A model generated the notes under the pieces. The model did not search any database. It had not been told where the DNA came from and worked only from the letters and a program-made list of their open reading frames with translations. 21,039 nt of DNA from an uncultured Lacticaseibacillus sp. (lineage in GTDB: Bacteria; Bacillota; Bacilli; Lactobacillales; Lactobacillaceae). How positions within the stretch are numbered: position 1 is the stretch's first letter; each line of letters opens with the position of its first letter. Below are positions 7,210-14,733 of this stretch, in pieces. The position numbers and the translations under genes are program-made. The stretch is from assembly GCA_934293835.1 (NCBI GenBank), contig CAKQZO010000013.1, forward strand, positions 1-21,039. The letters are read 5' to 3'.

Positions 7210-7653
7210 ATGAAGGCGCTAGACATTAACAATATTGCCTTGAACCAACACGCAAAAACTAAAGAAGAAGCGATTCGTCAAGTTGGCCAGCTGCTTGTCG
7301 ACAACGGCAACGTGGAACCGGAATACATCGACTCCATGATCGCGCGGAATCGGGATGTGTCCGTTTATATGGGCAACTTCATCGCGATTCCTCACGGCCA
7401 AGAAGATGGCATGAAATATATCAAGAAAACTGGGATCGCGATCGTGCAGTATCCTTGGGGCGTTGATTTCTCTGACGACCCGGCCCAAGAGAACCTGGTC
7501 ACAGTGGTCTTCGGGATCGCTGGCTTGAACGGGGAGCACTTGCAGCTCCTTTCGCAGATCGCGTTATATTGCAGCAATGTCGAGAACGTGCAGAAGCTCG
7601 CCGACGCGCAGTCGGCTCAAGAAGTCATTAATTTATTGAAAGAGGTTGAATAG
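7210..7653 (+). CDS. mtlF: mannitol-specific PTS enzyme EIIA
   Basis: MtlF is the cytosolic EIIA that passes the phosphoryl group from HPr to the EIIB cysteine of MtlA. At 147 residues it is a single EIIA domain of normal length. The active-site histidine is His62 in 'GNFIAIPHG'. The ribosome binding site AAGGTGA overlaps the last codons of mtlR and the gap is four bases, so the two genes are translationally coupled. It should also affect MtlR activity through EIIA-dependent phosphotransfer, as in other Firmicutes. Confidence 0.96.
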   Translation: MKALDINNIALNQHAKTKEEAIRQVGQLLVDNGNVEPEYIDSMIARNRDVSVYMGNFIAIPHGQEDGMKYIKKTGIAIVQYPWGVDFSDDPAQENLVTVVFGIAGLNGEHLQLLSQIALYCSNVENVQKLADAQSAQEVINLLKEVE

Positions 7654-7654
7654 C

Positions 7655-8800
7655 ATGGAAGCAGTACATTTTGGTGCAGGGAATATTGGTCGTGGCTTCA
7701 TCGGTGAAACGTTAGCGGCCAATGGCTTTAAGATCAATTTTGTCGATGTGAATGAAACTATCATCGATGCGTTGAATCAGCGCGGTGAGTATACAATCAC
7801 CTTGGCCGCGCCGGGCGAAGCCACGATCCACGTCGAGAATGTCGACGGCATCAACAATGGCAAGGAACCGGAGAAAGTTGTCGCCGCGATCGCCAAGGCG
7901 GATCTCGTCACGACGGCTATCGGTCCGAAAATCTTACCTTTCATTGCCCCTCTGATCGCTGATGGCATCGCGGCGCGGCAAGCGGCAGGGTCTAAGGCCC
8001 CGATCGATGTTGTGGCCTGCGAGAACATGATCGGCGGGTCCCAATTCTTGAAGGAACAAGTCTATGGTAAGCTCGACGACGCGACGAAAGCCTACGCCGA
8101 TGAATATATCGGATTCCCTAACGCTGCGGTTGACCGTATCGTGCCGATTCAACACCACGAAGACCCGTTGGCGGTATCTGTTGAAGACTTCAAGGAATGG
8201 GTCATCGACGCGTCTCAAGTTAAGAACGAAGCGGTTCACTTGGATAGCGTTCATTATGTGCCGGACTTGGAACCATACATCGAGCGGAAGCTGTTCTCGG
8301 TTAACACCGGGCATGCGACGACCGCTTACACCGGCAAGTATTTAGGCTATACCACGATTGGGGATGCTGTGAAGAACGACAAGGTCTTGGCCCAAGCTGA
8401 AGGTGCCTTGGCCGAGACCCGCTCCTTGTTGTTGGCCCAATTCTCGAACTTCACCGAAGATGAATTGGCGAAGTATCAGGCCAGTGTGGTTAACCGTTTC
8501 AAGAACCCCTATATCTCCGATGACATCTCGCGGGTGGCGCGGACGCCAATTCGCAAGCTGGGCTTCAACGAACGCTTCATTCGCCCGATTCGTGAGCTGA
8601 AGGCCCGGGGGCTGAGCTATGCTACCTTGCTGGATACCGTGGGGATGATTTTCCACTACGACGAGCCGGCAGATGACGAGTCCGTTAAGCTACAAGCGCT
8701 GTTGAAGGAGAAGCCGCTGACAGACGTCATCAAAGAAGTCACCGGCTTGGAAGACGACGCGCTGATCGCCGAGATTAAGGCGAGCGTCGAAAGCAAGTAA
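7655..8800 (+). CDS. mtlD: mannitol-1-phosphate 5-dehydrogenase
   Basis: MtlD oxidises mannitol 1-phosphate to fructose 6-phosphate with NAD+, completing entry of mannitol into glycolysis; in lactic acid bacteria the reverse reaction can also regenerate NAD+. The length is 381 residues, usual for the family. The NAD-binding motif is GAGNIGRGF (7-15), the catalytic lysine is Lys212 in '[14 protein letters not shown]', and the long-chain dehydrogenase signature NTGH is at 217-220. ATG 7655 is chosen with AAAGAGG (7639-7645) upstream; an in-frame TTG at 7646 lies too near that site. One base separates it from the mtlF stop. It is the last gene of the mtl operon. Confidence 0.97.
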   Translation: MEAVHFGAGNIGRGFIGETLAANGFKINFVDVNETIIDALNQRGEYTITLAAPGEATIHVENVDGINNGKEPEKVVAAIAKADLVTTAIGPKILPFIAPLIADGIAARQAAGSKAPIDVVACENMIGGSQFLKEQVYGKLDDATKAYADEYIGFPNAAVDRIVPIQHHEDPLAVSVEDFKEWVIDASQVKNEAVHLDSVHYVPDLEPYIERKLFSVNTGHATTAYTGKYLGYTTIGDAVKNDKVLAQAEGALAETRSLLLAQFSNFTEDELAKYQASVVNRFKNPYISDDISRVARTPIRKLGFNERFIRPIRELKARGLSYATLLDTVGMIFHYDEPADDESVKLQALLKEKPLTDVIKEVTGLEDDALIAEIKASVESK

Positions 8801-8811
8801 AACGGGCTGCC

Positions 8812-8859
8812 AATACCCTCGCGCCAGGTTCGTTCGCGAATCTAGGCGCGAGGGTATTT
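8812..8859 (+). terminator. long hairpin after mtlD, probable terminator
   Basis: AATACCCTCGCGCC (8812-8825) pairs perfectly with 8845-8858. The interior continues as a 7-bp stem capped by a TTCG tetraloop (8833-8836). The T-tract is only TATTT, so termination may be leaky or the hairpin may mainly protect the 3' end. Confidence 0.65.
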
Positions 8860-8880
8860 GCGTGGCTTAATCCCAATCGA

Positions 8881-8920
8881 ATTGACCTATACCAAAATAG
8901 TTAAGAATACCTATACCAAT
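8881..8920 (+). promoter_or_regulatory. two CCTATACCAA repeats upstream of the glmS promoter, probable NagR sites
   Basis: CCTATACCAA occurs at 8886-8895 and again at 8910-8919, 24 bases apart. The first sits in ATTGACCTATACCAAA (8881-8896), which agrees with the nagB operator O2 at 12 of 16 positions and with the NagR-type half-site TATACCAAT. The second keeps only the right half-site. Together they suggest a GntR-family NagR acting on glmS as it does on nagB. Confidence 0.6.
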
Positions 8921-8931
8921 TATTTTAAAAG

Positions 8932-8960
8932 TTGACAAATCCCTTCCGTAGCAATATAGT
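8932..8960 (+). promoter_or_regulatory. glmS promoter
   Basis: TTGACA (8932-8937) and TATAGT (8955-8960) with a 17-base spacer. The transcript would start near 8967, leaving a leader of about 72 bases, too short for a glmS ribozyme. Confidence 0.85.
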
Positions 8961-8977
8961 TATTCACGTACTCATCA

Positions 8978-9010
8978 TTACCAATTTTAAAAATATCAGC
9001 CTTACCAATT
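8978..9010 (+). repeat. pair of TTACCAATT repeats in the glmS leader
   Basis: TTACCAATT at 8978-8986 and 9002-9010 are again exactly 24 bases apart, the same spacing as the pair upstream of the promoter. They lie downstream of the predicted transcription start. They share ACCAA with the NagR half-site, so they may be low-affinity operator halves or roadblock sites. Confidence 0.5.
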
Positions 9011-9038
9011 ACAAGGCGAAGAAAAAAGGATGTTGTTT

Positions 9039-10853
9039 ATGTGCGGAATTGTTGGTGTTATCGGTCGAAGCGATGCAACAGAGATCTTGTTGAACGGATT
9101 AGAGAAACTAGAATATCGCGGCTATGATTCCGCGGGTATCTATGTGAACGACCAGCAAGGTAGCGACTATTTGATCAAGCGCGTTGGTCGTATCCAAGCG
9201 CTGAGAGATGCGGTAGGACCAGAAGTGCAAGGTACCTTGGGCATCGGGCATACACGTTGGGCGACCAACGGCGGGCCAACAGAGGCTAATGCTCATCCGC
9301 ACGTGTCTAACGACGAACGGTTTTATCTCGTGCATAATGGGGTGATCACCAACGCGGCGAGCCTGCGCCGGCAATACCTGACCGATGTGGCCTTGCATTC
9401 CGATACCGATACGGAGATCGTCGTGCAACTGATCGCGTTGTTCGCGCGTGAAGACGGCTTGGATGCCAAAGAAGCTTTGCGCAAGACGCTGCAACTGTTG
9501 CACGGCTCGTATGCGTTCTCGCTGATCGATCGCGAGCATCCGGAGGTCTTATACGTTGCCAAGAACAAGTCGCCACTGCTGATCGGCAAAGGCGATGGCT
9601 TCAACGTGGTGGCTTCTGATGCGTTGGCGATGATCAACGTCACCGATCAATATGTGGAACTCAAAGACGAAGAGATCGTGACGCTGACCAACGATGCGAT
9701 CAAGATCGAATCGCTGTCAGGAACACCGGTCAAGCGTGATGCCTTCACGGTGGTCATCGATGATGCCGATGTCGGCAAAGGTGCCTATCCGTTCTACATG
9801 CTCAAAGAAATCGATGAACAACCGGTTGTGATGCGGCGTTTGGTCGAACACTACACCGATGGCCAAGGCAAGGTTGAACTGCCCGCAGACTTGTTGGCCG
9901 CGTTGCAAGAAGCCGATCGCCTGTACATCGTGGCTGCTGGCACCAGCTATCACGCCGGCTTGGTTGGCCAGCCGCTGTTTGAGCAACTCGCTCAGGTACC
10001 GACAGAAGTTGCGTTAGCCAGTGAGTTCGGTTATCACATGCCGCTGCTGTCCAAGCACCCGCTGTTCATCTTCTTGAGTCAAAGTGGGGAAACCGCAGAT
10101 ATTCGCCAGGTGCTGGTGAAGGTCAAAGCCTTGCATTATCCAACCTTGACGATCACGAATGTGGGCTCTTCCACGCTGGCGCGTGAGGCGGATTACTGCT
10201 TAGAGCTGCATGCGGGCCCGGAAATCGCGGTTGCGTCGACTAAGGCGTACACCGGCCAGATCGGCCTAGAAGCCCTGGTGGCACAAGGCTTAGGGGTTGC
10301 CAAGGGCATCGCGAAGGCCAAGGAATTTGATGCGGCGCATCAGCTGGGCTTGGCGGCAACCGGTCAACAAGCGCTGATCGATCAAAAAGAGCAGATCCAC
10401 GCGTTTGCCACCGACATGTTCAAGACGACGCGTAACGCCTTTTATATCGGTCGTGGCACCGACTATTACGCCAGCTTGGAAGCGGCGCTGAAGCTCAAAG
10501 AGATTTCATACGTGCAGGCCGAAGGGTTTGCGGCCGGTGAGCTGAAGCACGGCACGATCTCGTTGATCGAAAAAGATACCCCGGTCGTCGCCTACATTTC
10601 CGATCCTGTGACGGCGGCGCACACGCGCTCGAACGCTTCAGAAATCGCCGCTCGTGGCGGGAAGGTGCTACGCATTGCCAGTGCCAGCCAGGCGGAAGAC
10701 GAAGACCAGCTTGTCGTTAACGACATCGATCCGCTGGTATCGCCGCTGTTGACGATCATCCCAGGACAGCTGCTCGCCTACTATACAAGCAGCGATCGTG
10801 GTTACGATGTGGACAAGCCGCGTAACCTGGCTAAGTCCGTGACGGTGGAATAA
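9039..10853 (+). CDS. glmS: glutamine-fructose-6-phosphate aminotransferase (isomerising)
   Basis: GlmS makes glucosamine 6-phosphate from fructose 6-phosphate and glutamine, the first step to UDP-GlcNAc and cell wall. It has 604 residues. The N-terminal glutaminase domain starts with MCGIVGVIG, whose cysteine becomes the N-terminal nucleophile after removal of Met, and includes RGYDSAG and the LVHNG segment. Two SIS sugar-binding domains follow ('AAGTSYHAG', 'SQSGETAD', 'ASTKAYTGQ', 'EGFAAGELKHG'), and the protein ends in the signature DKPRNLAKSVTVE. The start must be ATG 9039 to expose the nucleophilic cysteine; the upstream in-frame ATG 9030 would add three residues and lies inside the AAAAGGA ribosome binding site. 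It appears monocistronic. Confidence 0.98.
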   Translation: MCGIVGVIGRSDATEILLNGLEKLEYRGYDSAGIYVNDQQGSDYLIKRVGRIQALRDAVGPEVQGTLGIGHTRWATNGGPTEANAHPHVSNDERFYLVHNGVITNAASLRRQYLTDVALHSDTDTEIVVQLIALFAREDGLDAKEALRKTLQLLHGSYAFSLIDREHPEVLYVAKNKSPLLIGKGDGFNVVASDALAMINVTDQYVELKDEEIVTLTNDAIKIESLSGTPVKRDAFTVVIDDADVGKGAYPFYMLKEIDEQPVVMRRLVEHYTDGQGKVELPADLLAALQEADRLYIVAAGTSYHAGLVGQPLFEQLAQVPTEVALASEFGYHMPLLSKHPLFIFLSQSGETADIRQVLVKVKALHYPTLTITNVGSSTLAREADYCLELHAGPEIAVASTKAYTGQIGLEALVAQGLGVAKGIAKAKEFDAAHQLGLAATGQQALIDQKEQIHAFATDMFKTTRNAFYIGRGTDYYASLEAALKLKEISYVQAEGFAAGELKHGTISLIEKDTPVVAYISDPVTAAHTRSNASEIAARGGKVLRIASASQAEDEDQLVVNDIDPLVSPLLTIIPGQLLAYYTSSDRGYDVDKPRNLAKSVTVE

Positions 10854-10858
10854 TCCAC

Positions 10859-10913
10859 AAAAAAGCGTCCGGTGCCGAGAAACACTTGTTTCTCAGGCGC
10901 CGGGCGCTTTTTT
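10859..10913. terminator. bidirectional terminator between glmS and the hydrolase gene
   Basis: A-tract, then arms 10865-10883 and 10888-10907 closing on ACTT. The inner GAGAAAC/GTTTCTC is perfect and the outer GC-rich part has G-U pairs and one bulged A, followed by TTTTTT. It serves both convergent genes. Confidence 0.88.
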
Positions 10914-10922
10914 GTGCGGTAC

Positions 10923-11855
10923 TCAGGCCGTGAAGTATGGCGCGATGAACTTGGCGATGTGGTCGCGATAAGCTTGCGGGTCTACCCAGTAGCTTTCTGC
11001 GTGAATGGCGTTCGGCACCAGCCACAGCGCCTTGGGCCCGGCGCTGGCCGCGTAATTCTGCTTGCCCATCCAGGTTGGGACGTAAACATCCTTTTGGCCG
11101 TGGATGACCAATAGCGGCAGGTGGTTACGGTGCAAGGCGGCTTCAACGTCGACGCGGCCGATACGGAAGCCGAGGCGGCGGTAGTTGATGAAGCTCGCCA
11201 GCGGCACCAAGGGCTTGTCTGGCATGTGAAAAAGCTTCTTCATCAGATAGGTGAGTTCAGCGCTGAGACTGTTGTAGCCGCAATCTTCGACGATGGCGCG
11301 CACTTGCTTGGGTAAGGTGGGTTCTCCGGCGACCAGGCTGACGGTGGCCCCACCCATAGAGGTGCCGAACAGCAAAAGCTCGCAGTCTTCACCGAGCGCG
11401 GCGACCATCTGGTGAAGCCATTGCAGGTAATCTAGGCGGTCCAGCCAGCCGAAGCTGATGTAGGTGCCATCGGATTGGCCGTGGCCACGATCGTCAGGAA
11501 GCAGGACCGAAAAGCCCATGTCGTAGAACATGTGCGCGTAGTTACTCATCGTGATGCCGGTGCCTTTATAGCCGTGCCCGATGATGACCGCCTTGTTGCT
11601 GTGGGGATGCTTGAGCCACAGACCCGACAGGTGTTGGCCATCCGGCGTGTTCAGGTGCCAGACGGCGGGATGCTTGCGCTCGACCCAATCGACGTGATAG
11701 TAATAGTCGGTCGCATATTTTTGCATCGCATCGGAAGCGTCTGGAACGTAGTTGATGCGCTTGAAGGCGTAGGTATAAAGCTTCTCGGCGGCCGCCAAGG
11801 TGCCTGCGGTCAGCAACAGCGGGGTCGTGATGCCGATGAGACGACTTTTCTTCAT
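10923..11855 (-). CDS. membrane-anchored alpha/beta hydrolase
   Basis: 310 residues. Residues about 6-24 form a hydrophobic N-terminal segment after MKKSR with no clear cleavage site, so the enzyme is probably anchored with its catalytic domain outside. The alpha/beta-hydrolase triad is visible: Ser166 in GTSMGGA, Asp256 in HGQKDVYVP and His285 in NAIHAESY. HGY (94-96) is the likely oxyanion-hole loop. This looks like the YqkD-type family of secreted or anchored hydrolases found in many Firmicutes, whose substrates are unknown. AAAGGAG precedes the start. It follows the phosphatase gene by 44 bases on the same strand without a terminator, so the two likely form an operon. Confidence 0.88.
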   Translation of the reverse strand: MKKSRLIGITTPLLLTAGTLAAAEKLYTYAFKRINYVPDASDAMQKYATDYYYHVDWVERKHPAVWHLNTPDGQHLSGLWLKHPHSNKAVIIGHGYKGTGITMSNYAHMFYDMGFSVLLPDDRGHGQSDGTYISFGWLDRLDYLQWLHQMVAALGEDCELLLFGTSMGGATVSLVAGEPTLPKQVRAIVEDCGYNSLSAELTYLMKKLFHMPDKPLVPLASFINYRRLGFRIGRVDVEAALHRNHLPLLVIHGQKDVYVPTWMGKQNYAASAGPKALWLVPNAIHAESYWVDPQAYRDHIAKFIAPYFTA

Positions 11856-11899
11856 ATTGTTGACTCCTTTGAATTGAAGCGCAGCTGACGAACTGGGGG

Positions 11900-12688
11900 T
11901 TACGCTTGAGGCTCGGCGGTATCGGTGAGGTAGAGTGCGCGGAGGTCAGCGAGGTCGTTGGTTGTCAGGTGTAGTTGCTGGGTCAGGTAACCTTCCCAGT
12001 CACCGTATTCCTTGGTGATCAACTCGCGGACGGCATCGTAGTTGCTGGCTTCGGCTTGTTGGGCGTTCATCTGATTAACGAATTGGTCGGCACCATGGGC
12101 GAGGTCGGCGTGGGCCATCTTATCGGGTGCGGCCAAGACCAGGTTCGTGAGCAAGTAGTCTTCGCGAATCGTGGCTTCCGGGATACCGAGTGCGCCTTCG
12201 ATCATCATGGCTGCGACTCCGGTGCGGTCCTTGCCGGCGGTGCAATGGAAGACGACCGCTTCGTCTTGACGGTCGTTGCTCAACAAGATGCTGAACAGGT
12301 GCGCATAGGCGGCGTTGGCGTGGCTGTCGGTGAGCATCTGACAGTAAGTGTCGGGCATCGAATCGGCACTCCCGCCGCGCAGCTTACGTCCCAGGCGCTT
12401 GAATAGGCCGGCTTTGTCTGTGAAGGGGTAGACGGAAAGGTGCTGATAGGAGATCGTCCGGGGAATGCGATCCGGACGCGTTTTGACCTCTGAGTCGCTA
12501 CGCAGGTCGATATCAAAAATCACGCCGTAATCTTCGAGCATCGTGCCGTCTTCTTCGCGCAGATGGCCCATAGAGCCAGAACGCAACAGCTTGCGCCAGG
12601 CGATGTATTGTCCAGATTCGGTGGCATAACCGCCGAGTTCACGCAGATTGATAGAATGAGGGATGGTGAGGATTCGAGCTGGTTTCAT
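11900..12688 (-). CDS. tyrosine-protein phosphatase (DSP/PTP-like, CX5R)
   Basis: 262 residues. The catalytic loop is HCTAGKDRTG (148-157), with Cys149 as nucleophile and Arg155. The N-terminal motif NLRELGGY (14-21) and DLRSDSE (61-67) place it in the tyrosine phosphatase family of Listeria LipA and related lactobacillar proteins. Such enzymes remove phosphate from phosphotyrosine and sometimes from phosphoinositides. There is no signal peptide, so it is probably cytosolic. GGAGG precedes the start. The gene is divergent from prs, and the intervening AT-rich palindrome TATATTATAATATA (12716-12729) contains a TATAAT for its promoter, but I see no good -35. Confidence 0.88.
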   Translation of the reverse strand: MKPARILTIPHSINLRELGGYATESGQYIAWRKLLRSGSMGHLREEDGTMLEDYGVIFDIDLRSDSEVKTRPDRIPRTISYQHLSVYPFTDKAGLFKRLGRKLRGGSADSMPDTYCQMLTDSHANAAYAHLFSILLSNDRQDEAVVFHCTAGKDRTGVAAMMIEGALGIPEATIREDYLLTNLVLAAPDKMAHADLAHGADQFVNQMNAQQAEASNYDAVRELITKEYGDWEGYLTQQLHLTTNDLADLRALYLTDTAEPQA

Positions 12689-12777
12689 GGTAGACCTCCG
12701 TTTAGTCGATTATCCTATATTATAATATAAGATCAGTAGAGAGAAACGATGAATCTGTGAATCGGGGCGGCTTAGTG

Positions 12778-12806
12778 TTTTCAGCCGCCGTGAAATTGCG
12801 TATAAT
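12778..12806 (+). promoter_or_regulatory. prs promoter
   Basis: TTTTCA (12778-12783) and a perfect TATAAT (12801-12806) with 17 bases between, about 30 bases upstream of the prs start codon. Confidence 0.65.
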
Positions 12807-12839
12807 GAGGATAACTAGGTCACTCATTAAGGAGATATC

Positions 12840-13772
12840 ATGGCGGGACTGAAACTTTTCACATTGAACGGGAACAAGCCACTGGCGCAAAAAATTGCGA
12901 CCGAACTGGGGTTACCATTGTCACCGGCGTCTGTGCGGCATTTTGCCGATGGTGAGATTCAAATCGATCTTGATGATTCGGTACGTGGCGCGGATGTCTA
13001 TGTCATCCAGCCGGTGTCCGATCCGGTCAACGAGAACTTCATGGAATTGATGATCATGATCGATGCGCTGCGGCGGGCCTCTGCGCATCGCATCAACGTT
13101 GTGGTGCCGTATTATGGGTATGCGCGGGCAGACCGCAAGGCGCGGTCTCGGGAACCGATTACGGCTAAGCTGGTTGCCAACTTGTTACAGATGGATGGCA
13201 TCGATCGCATCGTGACGGTTGATTTGCACGCCGATCAGCTGCAAGGGTTCTTCGACGTTCCGGTCGATCACCTCAAGACAGTCTCCTTATTCGGGCGCTA
13301 TTTCCGTAACTTGCAACTCGGCGACAACACGGTGGTGGTTGCGCCGGACCATTCCGGTACCAAGCACGCTCGGGAGCTGGCTGAATTGCTTGGCTTGCCG
13401 ATCGCCATCGTCGATAAGCGCGAAGTGAACGGCGATGCTGGCGTGATCGGGGATGTCGATGGCAAGCATGCGATCGTGGTTGATGACATGATCGACACAG
13501 GGACGCGAATCAGCGATTCTGTCACGGCTTTGCAGGCAGCCGGCGCCCAAGACATTTACGCTGCAGCGACACATGCGGTATTGTCTCGTGGTGCGGCGAC
13601 CCGCATTGGTAAGTTACCGTTGAAGCAGATCGTGCTGACAGATACGATCGAGATGCCGGCTGAGAAGCGGTTGGCGAACATGCAGATTCTGTCAGTAGGG
13701 CCGATGATCGGACAGGCAATCGAGTTGATTGCGACGAATCAATCGATCCACCCGCTGTTTACCCTTGATTAA
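12840..13772 (+). CDS. prs: ribose-phosphate pyrophosphokinase, divergent paralogue
   Basis: PRPP synthetase makes 5-phosphoribosyl 1-pyrophosphate from ribose 5-phosphate and ATP for nucleotide, His and Trp synthesis. 310 residues. Recognisable are the ATP-binding segment PYYGYARADRKARSREPI (90-107), the catalytic VDLHADQ (127-133) and the PRPP loop VVDDMIDTGTR (213-223). The loop lacks the Ala of the usual DDMIDTAGT. 'VVAPDHSGTKHAREL' and 'VDKREVNGD' also depart from the usual PDHGG and DKRR patterns. That suggests the second Prs copy common in lactobacilli rather than the housekeeping one, which would lie elsewhere. AAGGAGA precedes the start. Confidence 0.93.
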   Translation: MAGLKLFTLNGNKPLAQKIATELGLPLSPASVRHFADGEIQIDLDDSVRGADVYVIQPVSDPVNENFMELMIMIDALRRASAHRINVVVPYYGYARADRKARSREPITAKLVANLLQMDGIDRIVTVDLHADQLQGFFDVPVDHLKTVSLFGRYFRNLQLGDNTVVVAPDHSGTKHARELAELLGLPIAIVDKREVNGDAGVIGDVDGKHAIVVDDMIDTGTRISDSVTALQAAGAQDIYAAATHAVLSRGAATRIGKLPLKQIVLTDTIEMPAEKRLANMQILSVGPMIGQAIELIATNQSIHPLFTLD

Positions 13773-13782
13773 GCACGAACCT

Positions 13783-13810
13783 AAAATCCGGCAAATCGCC
13801 GGATTTTTTT
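13783..13810 (+). terminator. terminator after prs
   Basis: AAAATCCGGC (13783-13792) pairs with GCCGGATTTT (13798-13807) around AAATC, followed by further T. Confidence 0.9.
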
Positions 13811-13820
13811 GTGCAAACCC

Positions 13821-13849
13821 TTGCGTCAGTAAGGGAGGCGTGCTATTAT
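13821..13849 (+). promoter_or_regulatory. promoter of the first tRNA-Lys gene
   Basis: TTGCGT (13821-13826) and TATTAT (13844-13849) with 17 bases between, starting transcription about 20 bases before the tRNA. The sequence around the -10 and just after (CGTGCTAT...GTCAAA) recurs in the promoter of the second tRNA copy. Confidence 0.6.
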
Positions 13850-13873
13850 ATTTAAGTCGTCAAACGACATAAT

Positions 13874-13961
13874 ATGGGTGGTTAGCTCAGCTGGCAGAGC
13901 AACGGACTCTTAATCCGTGGGTCCAGGGTTCGATCCCCTGACCACCCATCAGAGGTTTACC
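13874..13961 (+). repeat. left copy of an 88-bp inverted repeat containing tRNA-Lys
   Basis: This segment is the exact reverse complement of 15946-16033. It covers two bases before the tRNA, the whole gene, and 13 bases of 3' flank (TCAGAGGTTTACC). The 3' flank is not part of the RNA, so identity there points to duplication or gene conversion. Confidence 0.93.
13876..13948 (+). tRNA. tRNA-Lys (anticodon CTT)
   Basis: A complete 73-base cloverleaf. Acceptor GGGTGGT pairs with ACCACCC, D stem is GCTC/GAGC, and the anticodon stem ACGGA/TCCGT encloses the loop CTCTTAA with anticodon CTT. The T arm is CAGGG-TTCGATC-CCCTG and the discriminator is A. CCA is not encoded (TCA follows). An identical copy lies inverted at 15959-16031. 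Confidence 0.97.
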
Positions 13962-14004
13962 AATAGGTGTTGATCGCGTTAGTTCGCGATCAACACCTAT
14001 TTTT
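13962..14004 (+). terminator. terminator after the first tRNA-Lys
   Basis: A 17-bp perfect stem (13962-13978 with 13985-14001) around TTAGTT, followed by TTT. Confidence 0.88.
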
Positions 14005-14025
14005 GTGCAATCATTGGCGCCGGCC

Positions 14026-14053
14026 TTGAAAGTGCCAAGATAAGTGCTATGAT
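14026..14053 (+). promoter_or_regulatory. promoter of the HTH-immunity gene
   Basis: TTGAAA (14026-14031) and TATGAT (14048-14053) with a 16-base spacer. Transcription should start near 14060. Confidence 0.65.
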
Positions 14054-14060
14054 GAAGTTA

Positions 14061-14074
14061 GCTTCACGTGAAGC
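14061..14074 (+). promoter_or_regulatory. perfect 14-bp palindrome, candidate operator of the HTH protein
   Basis: GCTTCACGTGAAGC is a perfect palindrome located right at the predicted transcription start of a gene that encodes an HTH domain. Autoregulation by the encoded XRE-type HTH is the simplest reading. Confidence 0.55.
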
Positions 14075-14106
14075 GTACATTACTTTTCGGTTGAAAGAAG
14101 GCCATT

Positions 14107-14667
14107 ATGAAGACCCAGGTTAAAATGTATCGAAAACGGGCAAAGCTCACCCAAACGGCGTTGGCACGGCGGGTCCATGTTTCCTCGCGCACCATCATTT
14201 CGATTGAAAAAGAACAGTATAACCCTAGTTTAATGTTGGCATACCGGCTTGCTCGGGTCTTCGACGTCGATGTCGAAACCCTCTGCTGTTTAGCCGAGAA
14301 TAAGCGGCGCGAGGATGAAGAATTGGGGAACGCCGCGCCACGTACAAAAGGAAAGGACCACCTGAACATGACTCAAGCAGAGAAGTTTGATCGCGTCAAG
14401 CAACTGATTCATGATCTATATAACTCAACGACCGATTCACGCTTGCAGGCGCCATTGTTGAAAGCGTACAAGCGGCTGGATGCCGGCGCCGACAGCGCCG
14501 ATCTGACCGCGCACATTGCCAGCGCCATCAATTATGTTCGCTTAACCAACGAAATTACCTTTACGCCGCAACAAGAAGCCGATTGGCGAGAGCTACGCGA
14601 CTTGGGCAGTGCGGCAATTTTGCACCATGACCCGAAGAATACGCTGCTTGATCTGAACGAACGCTGA
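14107..14667 (+). CDS. XRE-family HTH fused to an enterocin-A-immunity-like domain
   Basis: 186 residues in one continuous frame. Residues 1-62 are a small Xre/YgzD-type HTH ('LTQTALARRVHVSSRTIISIEKEQ', then 'YNPSLMLAYRLARVF'). After a charged linker, residues 88-186 look like the helical immunity proteins of pediocin-like bacteriocins: HDLYN (102-106), LLKAYKRL (117-124), INYVRLTNEITFTPQQ (141-156) and RDLGSAA (164-170) resemble the enterocin A immunity protein from memory. Such proteins protect cells by binding the bacteriocin-occupied mannose PTS. Met88 (ATG 14368) has its own AAAGGA (14352-14357) ten bases upstream, so a separate 99-residue immunity protein could also be made. The full-length start at 14107 is supported by GAAAGAAGG. 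I see no bacteriocin precursor nearby. The domain assignment needs a profile search. Confidence 0.72.
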   Translation: MKTQVKMYRKRAKLTQTALARRVHVSSRTIISIEKEQYNPSLMLAYRLARVFDVDVETLCCLAENKRREDEELGNAAPRTKGKDHLNMTQAEKFDRVKQLIHDLYNSTTDSRLQAPLLKAYKRLDAGADSADLTAHIASAINYVRLTNEITFTPQQEADWRELRDLGSAAILHHDPKNTLLDLNER

Positions 14668-14677
14668 GGGATAGGCG

Positions 14678-14721
14678 CGGTATACTAGACGTACCAAAAC
14701 GGTATACTAGACGTACCAAAA
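14678..14721 (+). repeat. 22-bp perfect tandem repeat before the TetR gene, probable operator pair
   Basis: The 22-base unit at 14678-14699 is repeated exactly at 14700-14721. Each unit carries GGTA-N9-TACC, an inverted pair at TetR-operator scale, and the -10-like TATACT. The second copy runs into the tetR ribosome binding site. The exact 22-base period (two helical turns) suits two dimers side by side. Autoregulation of the TetR gene is inferred. Confidence 0.7.
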
Positions 14722-14733
14722 GGAGATGACGAC

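Noticed and set aside
8967..9038. glmS ribozyme in the glmS leader
   Set aside because: The leader is about 72 bases, shorter than the ribozyme, and its conserved core was not seen.
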